A DNA stretch of 64,000 nucleotides, taken from NCBI GenBank assembly GCA_965153455.1, contig OZ234493.1, forward strand, positions 29,750,213-29,814,212, given 5' to 3'. Both the position numbers and the translations under genes were made by a program. Origin of the DNA: Sphagnum compactum (Eukaryota; Bryophyta; Sphagnopsida; Sphagnales). A model generated the notes under the pieces. It was not told where the DNA came from, ran no database searches, and saw only the letters and a list, made by a program, of their open reading frames with translations. Of the stretch, positions 49,781 through 60,110 are shown in pieces; position 1 is the stretch's first letter, and each line of letters starts with the position of its first letter.

Positions 49781-50329
49781 TGTCGTGACGTATGGTGTCA
49801 TAAGGGTGTAAATCCATAGTTACTCTACTAAACAAAAATATAAAAGTTAATCAAAGGTAGAAACTAATCAACCAAAAAGAGATGCACACACATATACATA
49901 TAATGCACAAGAGGAGGCTGAGATGAAATTCTCATGTATATTAAATTGCAAAGAAGGGAAAAAAAAGTGTATGTAAACGATGGCCGTGTAATGGTCGTTG
50001 TGAGCATTTAGAAATCCAATCTACTATGGAAAAAATTCTCCCTGACCAAGGAATTCTAGAAAAACTAACAAGAGAAGGAAAGGGTTTGGCCTTTTATACA
50101 TCCGCCAACAAGTTGAAACCCTAAACACTTAATAGCGTACAATAACCTAAGAACGTACACTAACCCCTAAGAGCGTACATTAACCCTAAAAGGCATGAAT
50201 GGCATGCCCGTAACTGGCCCGTAACATGGCATGTATGAGGCCATGCATACGGGCATGACAAGTTATTGTTTTCAGTAAAATAATTGAAATTTCTCTTAGG
50301 ATAACAAATCCCAAGGATGTGATCTGACA
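49781..50329 (-). repeat. Probable LTR (minus strand) with TATA box
   Basis: On the minus strand the stretch starts TGTCAGATC directly after a polypurine tract (AACTTGGGGGCG, 50330-50341) and can end in CACGACA at 49781, giving TG...CA ends. TATAAAAG (minus) at 50091-50098 in the context GTATAAAAGGCC is a convincing promoter. This is the structure of a 3' LTR whose element lies to the right; the partner LTR was not found. Confidence 0.5.
50091..50098 (-). promoter_or_regulatory. TATA box in the probable LTR
   Basis: TATAAAAG on the minus strand, roughly mid-LTR, followed by GCCAAACCC. Transcription would start near 50065. Confidence 0.5.
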
Positions 50330-51150
50330 CGCCCCCAAGTTCCATGTTAGACCCGAAAAGGGTCCAACTATGTTAAAGAGCGGAAGTAGTTAGAACTTGG
50401 TGACGCTCCCAGTTTCCAACATTAAAGGGGGTGAGAGGGGCGTGCTGAAAGCTTCAGGATTAGATTAGGAAGAGGGACAACGTATTTAGTTACTCGGTCC
50501 TGCATCAAAACCAACCAACAAGTTGGTTAGATCACATTCAGAATCACTCTTAGTGTTGGGACAAGCCACGGGCAACACGGACTCACTTGACTCACCACGG
50601 CCCGGACTCGAGGGAAGCCACCACCTTCCCCCATATAGTATTCTCTACGTTTGCCCATGACACCTACATCCGAATGGCTTTTTGTCTTGGGACTCCCAAG
50701 GAGGAATCCCGAAATTGTCCCGATTTGGACTTCCGGGACTTTGGAAGCTCATAACTCCCAGCTCAGACCTCCGATTGGGATGAGGTTTGAAGAAAACTTG
50801 TAGCTCTCCTCAAGAGCTTTCCAACGGTGTGTTGCACTCCACCTGCACACACCAGGATCGGGTCGATTCCCAACTTTTAGTGGTCGGGAGTCAAACTCTT
50901 TCGACCATAACTTGTGCTGCAGATGTCTGAATGGCTCATGAGAGACCATTTTCGACATCTACACTTCAAGACCTTTCCAATGGTATAAAAAACACCTCAA
51001 TGCGAGGTGTTTTGACCCCTGCAATCACGCTCTGAATTTTTGGGAGTCCCGGAGGACTCCAAGTTCCCACTTTTGGGAGTGTGAGTTTCATCTTCACACT
51101 TGCCTCAAAGTGGGGTTGTGACATGATCTCAGTTAGAAGGGAGGATAATG
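50330..51150. mobile_element. GC-richer retroelement-like non-coding segment
   Basis: Clearly higher GC than its surroundings and without a usable frame. It lies just inside the polypurine tract at 50330-50341. Two hairpins stand out: a perfect 10-bp stem AAAACACCTC/GAGGTGTTTT with a 5-base loop (50989-51013) and a 7-bp stem GGAGTCC/GGACTCC (51043-51060). The right edge reads AGAAGGGAGGATAATGT (51136 on), itself like a polypurine tract and LTR start in the plus sense. Confidence 0.4.
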
Positions 51151-53865
51151 TAAAAGGTTAAAATTGACTTTTAATAGGTACTTTTGGACATAATTTGCAA
51201 TTATCAGAAATGTTCTTTTACAAAAAACCTTTTTTACCAAATTGTTTTTTACCAAACATATTCATGTATTGAATTTCTTTCTTGACTAAAAACCTAATGC
51301 CAAATTGAGTTTTTTTTTAGATTCAATAAATTAGTTATTTGACATAGGTTTCAAATTAAAATTTTAGAAATAAGATAAGATTTTATGCTAGTTTTAGAGA
51401 GATTTTGGGCTTTTTATTTAATTTTGGTGGGATCATCGTTTGTGACCGTTATCCTACTTTTGATCTATTTAGGACCATGGGGTTAATGTTGGAGGACATG
51501 GGGGCAAAGATTCATTATATGTTCATTTTTTTAATGTGAAATAATTTGCAAAGAAGACATTCTTGAAATCATCTTTTCCATTTGGAAATTCTCCAATTTT
51601 TCTTTTAAAATTCTATTTGTTTTTGGTCGAAGTTGTAATTTATTTTTGAAATGGAATTTTTCTTTGAAGTTGTATTTGTTTGACAACATTGAATGTTGAA
51701 TTTTCTTTAAGTTTGTTTCATATACTTTCATTTGAAAAGATGATAGTTTATTTGAATTGTCATTGTTTTTGACTATTTGTTACTTGGCATGTATTTCACC
51801 TTTGCTCCTATTTCCTTGATACACAAAAATTGAGATATTAATGGGTGGCCTTAACATGTGTATTTTTTTCAAATTACATTAACCCCTTCATTTCCAGATG
51901 GCACATCTTATTCATTATTTAATTCATTCAATTAATTTTTACAACATTAGAAGTGATTATAGGTGGAAGGTTACAAAAAAATTTGAACTTTAGAAACAAA
52001 GGAACAATGTTGGGTGGTTTTCCATAATTCTAGGTTATATTGGACAATTTTAGGTAAAAGTCACAAAACTTTAAGCTTGACCTAACCCATGCTTCAATAA
52101 TTGAATTAAAACCTTAACTTAGGATTTGCCTTTTTATAGGACTTGGGCCTGGAACCCTAGAACTAGCATTTCCAAGTTTTTAAAAGAATTGTCATTAATA
52201 ATTATTGACTTTTCCAAATAGGTTTTGGTTCTTAGGGTTTAAGTAATTGTAATTTTCCATCACCCCCAATTGTTTATGTTTTCTCCATTATTCTCATGGT
52301 TGGGCTCCACCTTTGTAGTGTTTTTCTCCTTTTAAGTTCCATTATTCATTGAATCTTTTTTTGTTTTTGTGGGCATTACATCATTTGGTTCTTTAGACTT
52401 TGTTATTGATCTAATTGTGAATTCAAAGTTAGGATAATTGTTTGATTTCACCTTCTGGTTCAATTTTTCTTCTTCTATTGTTGCATTGCTTGTTTTCTTT
52501 TCTCTTGTTGATTTGCTTTGTGAATTTGAAGCTTTTAGGATGATGGCATTGACAAGCTTTACATCATCCTTGCTCAATTTCTTCTTTGTTGTTGTTGTAT
52601 TGCTTGAGTGTTGTTTTGACTATTTTGTGAACTCAAAGTTAAGATAGTGGTTGGGTTTCACCTCCCTATTTACAACCCTAGCCTCTTGCATTATGTTTCT
52701 AGTATTGGTGTTCAACATTGTTGCATTTTCCTTTGTAGTTTTAGAGTTGGTTTTTGTAGGGTTCACATAAATTATATTTGGTTTAGATCCTTCTTTCATT
52801 AGGTTCTTCTCCATTGTAATCCCAAAACTAGAGTTCAATGATAGAATAACAATTCCCAACTCCTGCTATTATTGAGACATTTTACTATTTGCCTGCATTT
52901 AAAGATGATGGTTTGCATAATGATGATGATCTTTGAGAGTGGCATCCCCTTGTTGAAACATGGTGTGCATCAACTTCCAAACGCCAACAATATGAATTCA
53001 TTTTTATTATCAAATTCCATTCCTCCACCATAATTTGTGGTTGTTTTACAGTCTATTTTCGTATCAAAAAAATCTGAATGAAATTATCATTGCTTTTGGA
53101 ATTAACTCTTGCAAGGATTATAGATAAGAATAACATTTCCAATTGAAAAAACATGGAAGCACTTCCATAAATTGCTTCAACATTTTCCAATGATATTGCG
53201 TTCAATTGAACCTGTCCATATATTGATATTGGTGGTGTCATTGAACTTACACTAATTATTGCGTGACTAAAATTTGGAGGACATTGAATATGTAAGGCCT
53301 AAGAGCATCTTTAGCGGTTCATTGGAAAATGGCTTGCACGCCATGTTTTCACATCCAAATGTTGTATTAAAAGTACTTCCCTCCCCACCCATGAATGCTA
53401 CATACTAAAATTTTAACACTGAGGAATCATGTAAAGCTCACATGTGGGCCAATTAATGCGACCGGCCAATCAATAGCAGGAAGTGTGTGGGCAGTAAATG
53501 CAAACACCCAACTAGCAACAATCCTTTTTTTGTTTCTCATGTCTTTTAAAACCCTAGTATCCTACAACAAATTGGTGTACCCACACCCACTTTTACACCA
53601 CTTTGGTATATTGCTTCATTAAAAACTGGCATGCAAGCCATTTCCAGTGAACTGCTGGAGATGCTCTATGAGCAAATGTGAATGGTGTATATGCACAAAG
53701 GTGAAAGATGGCAACAACTGCATAGTGATGTTGAAGGAAGGAGAGCCATAGGGGTTGCACATTGTTGATGAGTTGATGCAATCAGAAGACACTCTCATCA
53801 AGTGTTAGGTTTGAATCATTGCCCATATACAAATGTATCCACTAGCTTGTTAAGATATATTTGAA
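51151..53865. other. No recognisable gene
   Basis: AT-rich. Two minus frames (52577-52332 and 52859-52620) are Lys/Asn/Ser/Thr-rich and share the words VKxNxYxNFEFT, because a ~40-bp sequence at about 52415 recurs near 52622. They could be the ends of a decayed gag, but I cannot place them. Confidence 0.35.
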
Positions 53866-53994
53866 ACCAATCCTTCTTTTTTGAGGATAGCACAACCAAG
53901 AGCATTCCTTTTTGAGGACAACACAACCAAGACCAATCCTTCTTTCTGGAGGATAGCATAATCAAGACCACTCCTTGAGGACAATGCAACCAAG
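53866..53994. repeat. Dimeric ~66-bp tandem repeat
   Basis: Four units of 35, 31, 35 and 28 bp, each ending ACCAAG or ATCAAG, alternate in type: units 1 and 3 carry CCTTCTTT..GAGGATAGCA, units 2 and 4 carry CCTT..GAGGACAA. The higher-order unit is therefore about 66 bp, present twice. Confidence 0.7.
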
Positions 53995-54551
53995 GCTACA
54001 TCCAAAATGATTGTTCCTAGGAGAGTACTTTATCTTGTTGCCTTTTTGTTCAATTGGTCTTTTCACAAGCTTGATGTTTGAAACTTATGTAGTGAATTGC
54101 TCCCGTGTTTGTTTGAAATATGTTGAAGAATTTTGTTGGTGCGGAGTAGTGTGTATTCTACATATGTGAGTAGTGAGTAAGCATTAGGCACATAATTATT
54201 GCAAGTTAGACTTAGTTTGATGATTCTCAAATTAAAACAAATGAATTGCCTTCTAATTTTTACAATGAACAATTTTTTTTGTTTCGACAATCTGATTTTT
54301 AATTCCTAAACTTTAAGTGGTACCCTTGTCCAAAAAAAAAGAAAAAAAAGAAAAAAAAGCCTCGAATACTGGAGAACCCCATGTTGGAAAAACCCAACAT
54401 TAAAAAAACAGAGAACCGCCTAACACCGGATTCGACCTCCTCGGAGCCACTGAGTGTTCGGTGATAGGCGTAGTTACCCTACCCTTTGGATGCCTTCATT
54501 TGCAGAAGCACATAATTGTCTGTTTGGGACAGATTTTGGACACCGAAAGGA
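53995..54551. other. Upstream region of the amidase gene
   Basis: No gene. It includes an A-rich microsatellite (AAAAAAAAGAAAAAAAAG) at about 54333-54358. The last 150 bp should hold the promoter and 5' UTR of the gene starting at 54552; I see no clear TATA box. Confidence 0.45.
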
Positions 54552-57277
54552 ATGGCGATGGCGTTGCATGCGGTACCCCCGCTAGTGAAGGTGGCTGTGG
54601 CGCAGATGACTGCCATCTCCGATACAAACGCAAATTTCATCACTTGCGCCCGCCTTGTGCAGGTGCACAGTCACTCTCTCGTCTGATTCCACTCCTTTTA
54701 ACTGTTGCAGGATTTGCTCTCAAACGATCTTCATTGAAATTGTTATTCCCACTTAAGGCAATTCGTTCTTCTTTTGTCCTCCTCAAGCATTGGGAGGGTT
54801 GTGTTGTGTTGTGTTGTGTTTTCTTTTTTTCTTTTTTTCCTTGGAGGCAAGAAGTATTGTTTTGAACGTTTTTGTTTTTTTCTGCGATATATAAACCCTA
54901 GTTATGGGTTGGTTGCTCCAACTTGTGCTTCAATCGATATCTCAATAGCTCGACCTTCTCATGTCGAATAACCCTTCTTAAGTTGCAAGTTGCAAGAAAC
55001 TCGTCATGTGCGTGGATCTCTAAAAATCACTCTAGGTTTTAGCACCAGATTAGTGTCGCATATCACCACATCACAGCTGTTACACTCAAGCTGCATCGAG
55101 CTTAATTTACTACATGCTTTCTCTCCTGTGGGGTGGTGAGGACAGGAAGCAGCGGCAGCGGGTGTCAAACTCCTCAGTCTGCCAGAATGCTTCTCATTCA
55201 TTGGGTCCAGGGATGGAGAGGCGTTGGGCATAGCAGAGCCATTGACCGGACCCATCATGAAACGCTACCAGTCTTTGGCTAGGTGTGTTCTATCTCTCTG
55301 TAGACTTAGTGGAGCAGAATCTTCTGTCAGCAACACTTATGCAAAAGTTGCCTTTTCTCTGTCTGCCTAACTGAATTTGACAAAGTTTTGTTTCACTGAG
55401 GGGAGAGTCTGATGCAGAGAGGCAGGGTTGTGGCTAGCACTTGGGGGGTTTCAAGAGAAAGGCCCTGATGACAAGCATATATACAACACACATGTACTTC
55501 TCGACGACTATGGCAGAATTTGTTCCTCTTATCGCAAAATTCACCTGTATGTACTCTCTCCCTCTCTTTATCTGGTAGGGCTGGTGGTGAAGGGCATTGC
55601 TAGGGTGGTTCAACATAAATTGAATCAACCTTCTGTTTCAGATTAGCATAATGAGAGTGCTGCCAGGGTTGCAGGTTTGATGTTGATGTTCCAGGAGGTC
55701 CGGTGTTGAAAGAGAGCAATAATACTGCATCTGGTATGATTCACTCTTGCACCTGTTGCTTCTGCCATTTCAATGACAATGATGAGTCATTCCTGCATGA
55801 GAAGAAAAAGCTGTGACTATATTTTGTTCCTAGAAGCTCTTGAGCTCTCTTTGCAGGGGTGATATCTGAAGACTTCTTGATGAATAGAGGGTCAAATTTT
55901 CTCTGCAGGAGGTAGCATGTCCATAGGAGGTTTGACTTTGACATTTTCTCCTGTCTTGAGGGGTGAGTGGGATTGGGACTGTCAACAACAGGATCAGAGG
56001 TTGTAGTGGCCAATTGTCCTGCTGGAAAGCTAGGTTTAACTGTATGCTACGATCTTCGCTTTCCAGAGCTTTATCAACGACTTCGATTTGCTGAAAATGC
56101 TGAAGTGAGTGTTCTTTATTGGTTCTTTGTAGAATCCATGGACTTCTTTTATGCTTAATACAGCAATGTATTCAGTGTTCAGGCAAATTTGATGTGTTGG
56201 AATAAGGTGGCATTGCCTTCTGCACAGGTGTTGCTGGTACCATCTGCTTTCACTAAGAAGACTGGGGAAGCCCACTGGGAGCTTCTACTCCGTGCTCGAG
56301 CAGTTGAGACTCAGTGTTATGTACACTCCATCTCATCCTCTTAGTGTAGTCTGGATTTGAAGCTGACAGAATGCAAGTAGTACATACAAAAAGCATGTGC
56401 AATGGGAATGTGTATAGATCATCCTGGTCCTTCTATGGTGTGACTGGCTGATTGAACCGATATCTGTAGAAAGAACAAGAAGTGGTCCTCATGTTGAGGT
56501 TATTGCAGGTATTAGCCGCAGCCCAGGCTGGCAAGCATAATGACAAACGAGAGAGCTATGGTGATGCTATGATCATTGACCCTTGGGGTACAGTCATTGC
56601 CCGATTACCAGGTCCTCTTTCTCTCTCTGCTCTTGCTCTTGCTTGTTGGGGTTGGTTCTCAATTAATGCCTGGCAGTTTTGGGCCAGACTCTGTATAGTT
56701 GGTGACTTCAAATCCAATAATTTTGGTCTGTAGTCACTGTTTCTGCAAGGGCATGCATAGCAAGACCTCCAGAGAATAGCTATGTGTATGCATCTTATCT
56801 TCTGTCAACTTGATCATTAAGGAGTGTAGTTTGTCTGCCCTTTGTAGACAAGCTGGTTACAGGGATAGCAGTGGCACAAGTTGATCTCTCAATGTTGCAA
56901 GCAATCAGACTTCGTATGCCAATTGAGCAGGTGAGATTTCAGACTGAAGTTATGGTGTTGTGCCCATAACTCCCTTGGTCATGCATATCCTAAATTTATG
57001 TGTGCAAACAGTAATGATGCTAGAGCTTCTTTATGTACGTGAGAGCCTGGTTGTACCATTTGCTGGAGAATCTACCCAAGGCTTGCAGGGTTATATGAAC
57101 CTGGTGATGAATAAGAGTAATTTTAGGCATTCCAACTTGATCTAGAGAAGAGAACTGCATGCCATGTTTTTTCTCATGCTTGTCTGCTTTCTGCAGCATC
57201 GGCGATATGATATCTATGGGCCTTCCTGCCCTCAGCAGGTACCAAGCAAAGGTGATGAGAAGCATTCTTCTTTGTGA
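54552..57277 (+). CDS. Deaminated glutathione amidase (nitrilase superfamily, Nit1 type)
   Basis: Nine exons by hand: 54552-54662, 55146-55282, 55418-55546, 55675-55733, 55992-56104, 56228-56320, 56509-56611, 56848-56930 and 57197-57277. All are in frame with GT-AG introns and code for about 302 residues, close to plant Nit1 proteins. The nitrilase triad is visible: Glu near 51 in SLPECFSF, Lys near 123 in YRKIHLFD, and Cys near 164 in [13 protein letters not shown]. Other family words are VAVAQMTAI at the N-terminus, [53 protein letters not shown] and HRRYDIYG. The Nit1 group hydrolyses deaminated glutathione, a side product of transaminases, to 2-oxoglutarate and Cys-Gly, a metabolite-repair step in cytosol and organelles. 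The start is the first ATG of MAMALHAV; a stop precedes it in frame. No transit peptide is obvious, so a cytosolic form is likely, but an alternative upstream exon cannot be excluded. Confidence 0.93.
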
Positions 57278-58323
57278 AGCTCTCAATGGTTTGAGTTAGT
57301 TTTCCAATTCAACCGTCTCCAGGAGTTCCTTTTCAATTCCCATCCATGTACATCCTGAGATTTTGTTTTCATGCATTTAGTTGGCTATCCAGAACATATA
57401 TCTTCATTCATGCTGGGTGGTTGCAAATCATTTATTAGGACATCATTACACCACATTTCCTGGGTTTCTGCCTCTAGTTCAGTTGAAGGATCTTGAAGTT
57501 TTGAACAGTAAGGTCCTTAGCATCTCAGTCCTGCCAAAATATGTGGTGTATGAGCAAAATGATTGGGCTGGGCTGGGCAAATGGTTTGCAGTTGAGACTG
57601 ATATTATCACTCTGCTCATATTCAAAAACCTGGGGCACAGTCCAGGGTAAGGATGTGGGGGTTTTCCTAGCACTGGAATATTATACATGTAATTCATGGC
57701 AGCCAGTGGCAGCCAAAGATTGTGTGACAATAACAGTTTGAAATTGCCTGTGTCCCACTGGGATGATGTTTGTGGCCAGTGAAGCTTTGGAAGAAGGAAA
57801 GTAAGTGGTCATGTGGTGATTGAAGTTTGTAAGGTAGTCTTAGCTGGTTGGGTGTAACCAAAAAAGGGGAAGATGTATTTTGGTGTTTCTAAATGCACTC
57901 AGTAATTCCAAGGGCAGCGGATCCAGCTCCCTTGCAGCTGTATTGGGAGACAGATGGGTCGTGCACATGAAGGAAGAAGCACGGCAGACTGCCACGTGAG
58001 AAGCAGATCTGCCTGTGATCAGCCACAAAACTTGGCAGGCAGAAAATTCTGAAGCTCACCTTCTGGCCTGCCCACGAACTGCGGCGCTCCATTTAGCACT
58101 CTGCCTGAGTCTCTCCTGAGTTCTGTTCAGCACTCTGCCCAAGTCTCTCCTGAGTTTCACTTCTCACCTTTGCGCTCACCCATGCTCACCTGCCCACATT
58201 CTGTAGCCATTTTCTCACTGCAAACAATACAGGCACTGTGTTTCTCAAATTTTTTCTTTGAATCACATTTTCTTCTGTCTTTCTCACCATGGAACCGTCT
58301 GAAGAGCCAAGGTTCCAAGTTTC
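57278..58323. other. Downstream of the amidase gene; no gene seen
   Basis: Includes the probable 3' UTR. Short frames on both strands, none recognised. Confidence 0.4.
58097..58160. repeat. 34-bp tandem duplication
   Basis: CACTCTGCCTGAGTCTCTCC at 58097 recurs as CACTCTGCCCAAGTCTCTCC at 58131, each followed by TGAGTT. Confidence 0.85.
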
Positions 58324-58866
58324 GTGCACCTGATGATGATGGGTTCAAGCTCTTCACTTCCCTTGTTCATTGTGCCTCGCACAGCGCCTCCAGCTCCACC
58401 TAAATCCAGGAGAGATTGGAAAAATGATTCTACAGCATTGTTGATGGATTTGTTTGAGGAGAAGTTTCTTGCCAATAGCATGAACAGCTTGACACAGCAG
58501 CAGTGGCAAGAAATTTTATTGAAGATTGAGGAGGCATGAGCATTGACCCCTCCGCACACTTGGGCTCAAGTTCAGTCCAAAGTACACAAAATGCGGAAGA
58601 AATTTAATCAGTTGAAACATGAGCATGGAGAATCTGACACAGGTCAATGCAAATGGCCATGGTTTGAGCAATGTTTAATGATTTGGGGCAAGATTGCCAA
58701 GGCTTGTGACACTGTTGGAGGCATGGACAATGGTGTTCCAATTGATTCAGTGGGTGGATCTGTGCAGGAGCCTGTCAGCTTGGAGGATACTGAAGAACAT
58801 GATGCTCCTCCTTCTCCAAACAGACAGGTTCCTCCATTTGCCAGACAACTCTTCTCAAGGCAGTAA
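58324..58866 (+). pseudogene. Myb/SANT-like (trihelix-type) DNA-binding protein, split by one TGA
   Basis: One reading frame of 181 codons interrupted only by TGA at 58537-58539. The first part has RRDWKNDSTALLMDLFEEKF and LTQQQWQEILLKIEEA. The second part resumes in the same frame with TWAQVQSKVHKMRKKFNQLK, HEHGESDTG and KWPWFEQCLMIWG. The spaced tryptophans and the K/R-rich third helix match the Myb/SANT-like (Myb_DNA-bind_3/4) fold of trihelix factors and of PIF/Harbinger ORF1 proteins. An acidic, Pro-rich tail follows (EDTEEHDAPPSP). The TGA falls between predicted helices 2 and 3. It may be a nonsense mutation in a retired gene, and no upstream or downstream exon was identified. Confidence 0.65.
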
Positions 58867-60069
58867 GACTCCACCCACACCGAGGTCAGCAGCTTGCAAG
58901 AAGCCAGGGTTGGATGGTAAGCCTCCACAAAAATTTGTTTTTTATGAAATTGTGTAGAGGGTAGGGAGAGAAAATTAGATGGAGCAGCTAAAAAGGTGGC
59001 CAGACTATGCGTGCATGTGCGCATTTTGTCTGCCTGCCGCCATTTCTGCCAGTGAATTTCAAGTAGCAGGCAGGCAGAAGCCAAGGTTTTCATAATCATG
59101 GACATGACTGAGAGTCTACCATGTACCTCATTGTTTTAGCAACCTACCCACTTTTAAGCCATACCTACCTTTTGTGTGGGATGACCTATCTGCTGTTGAC
59201 ATCAGTGAGGTGCCCCTAGAAGACCAATTGTGCCAGTTGCAACCTTCCAGAAGCCAAAGAAGACCATTGATTCTGCCAAGTAAGCAACTCCTGGCCAAGC
59301 CAAGGGATTGCTTAGCTGGCAGAATTGACCTTGTATGGCCCGATCTCTAGAACATAAGCTCTGTATTCCCAGACTTGCAACACATCTCTTACATATAGCA
59401 ACTTTGGATTCACAGTTGCATACACCCCACAAATGCTTAAAATGCCCTGTGTGCCCATAATAATTTCTATAATTGGATAGCTGGCATCAGTGGTTCTCTT
59501 TTGTGTGAACTATTGCCAAAATGGGAAAAATAAATGTAGAAAGGGCGTATTATTCTGTCACAATATTCCCATTTTTGGAATTTTCTTTGCCAAATTTGGA
59601 CTCTGCTTTTAGTTTGGTAGCAGTTTTTTGACTGTGTAGATAGGTTCTAAAAACGCGTTGCCATTTAATGCTTAATCCCTGGTGGGATGCTAGCAAATGA
59701 AGCAACATATGAAATTTGAAAAGAAATCACTGGCTGGCATGCTTTTTTGGTGGTTCACAGTTCAATTATACTGGCCATCATTCTCTTATTTGCCCTTCCA
59801 TTCAAGGTCGGTCATCTGGACATGAACTTTCCTCCTATGCATGCATACAAGCTTAAATGCTCTAGACGATGGACTACAAGGTCTTTTTGATGCAATGGCT
59901 AAAGTTGGCCTCCGAAGCTCTCCTTATACATGAAGAGCCAACAACAAGAAATGTCCATATACAGTATCAAAGATGTATTGTAGATTTTGACAATTGGGAT
60001 TATCATCATTTGTGGTTACTGCCATAGGCACGAACACTTATAAACCCCGAATAATAAAGCCATACACAT
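58867..60069. other. No recognisable gene
   Basis: A PQKFVFYEIV-like word near 58930 may belong to the Myb-like gene's former tail. The rest is unique sequence with short frames only. Confidence 0.4.
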
Positions 60070-60110
60070 TTTGAAGGGAGGAAATTGTATTAAGACAGAA
60101 GCTAGAAATA

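Noticed and set aside
54415-54475. tRNA-like patch with ACCGGATTCGACCTCC
   Set aside because: No cloverleaf can be drawn; flanking bases do not pair.
54461-54865. 134-codon open frame overlapping amidase exon 1
   Set aside because: It is a shifted frame over the real first exon, which reads MAMALHAV... and splices at 54662.
57950-59060. Possible terminal inverted repeats around the Myb-like frame
   Set aside because: Only short words such as GCAGGCAGA and GCACATG are shared; no continuous inverted repeat and no clear 3-bp target duplication.
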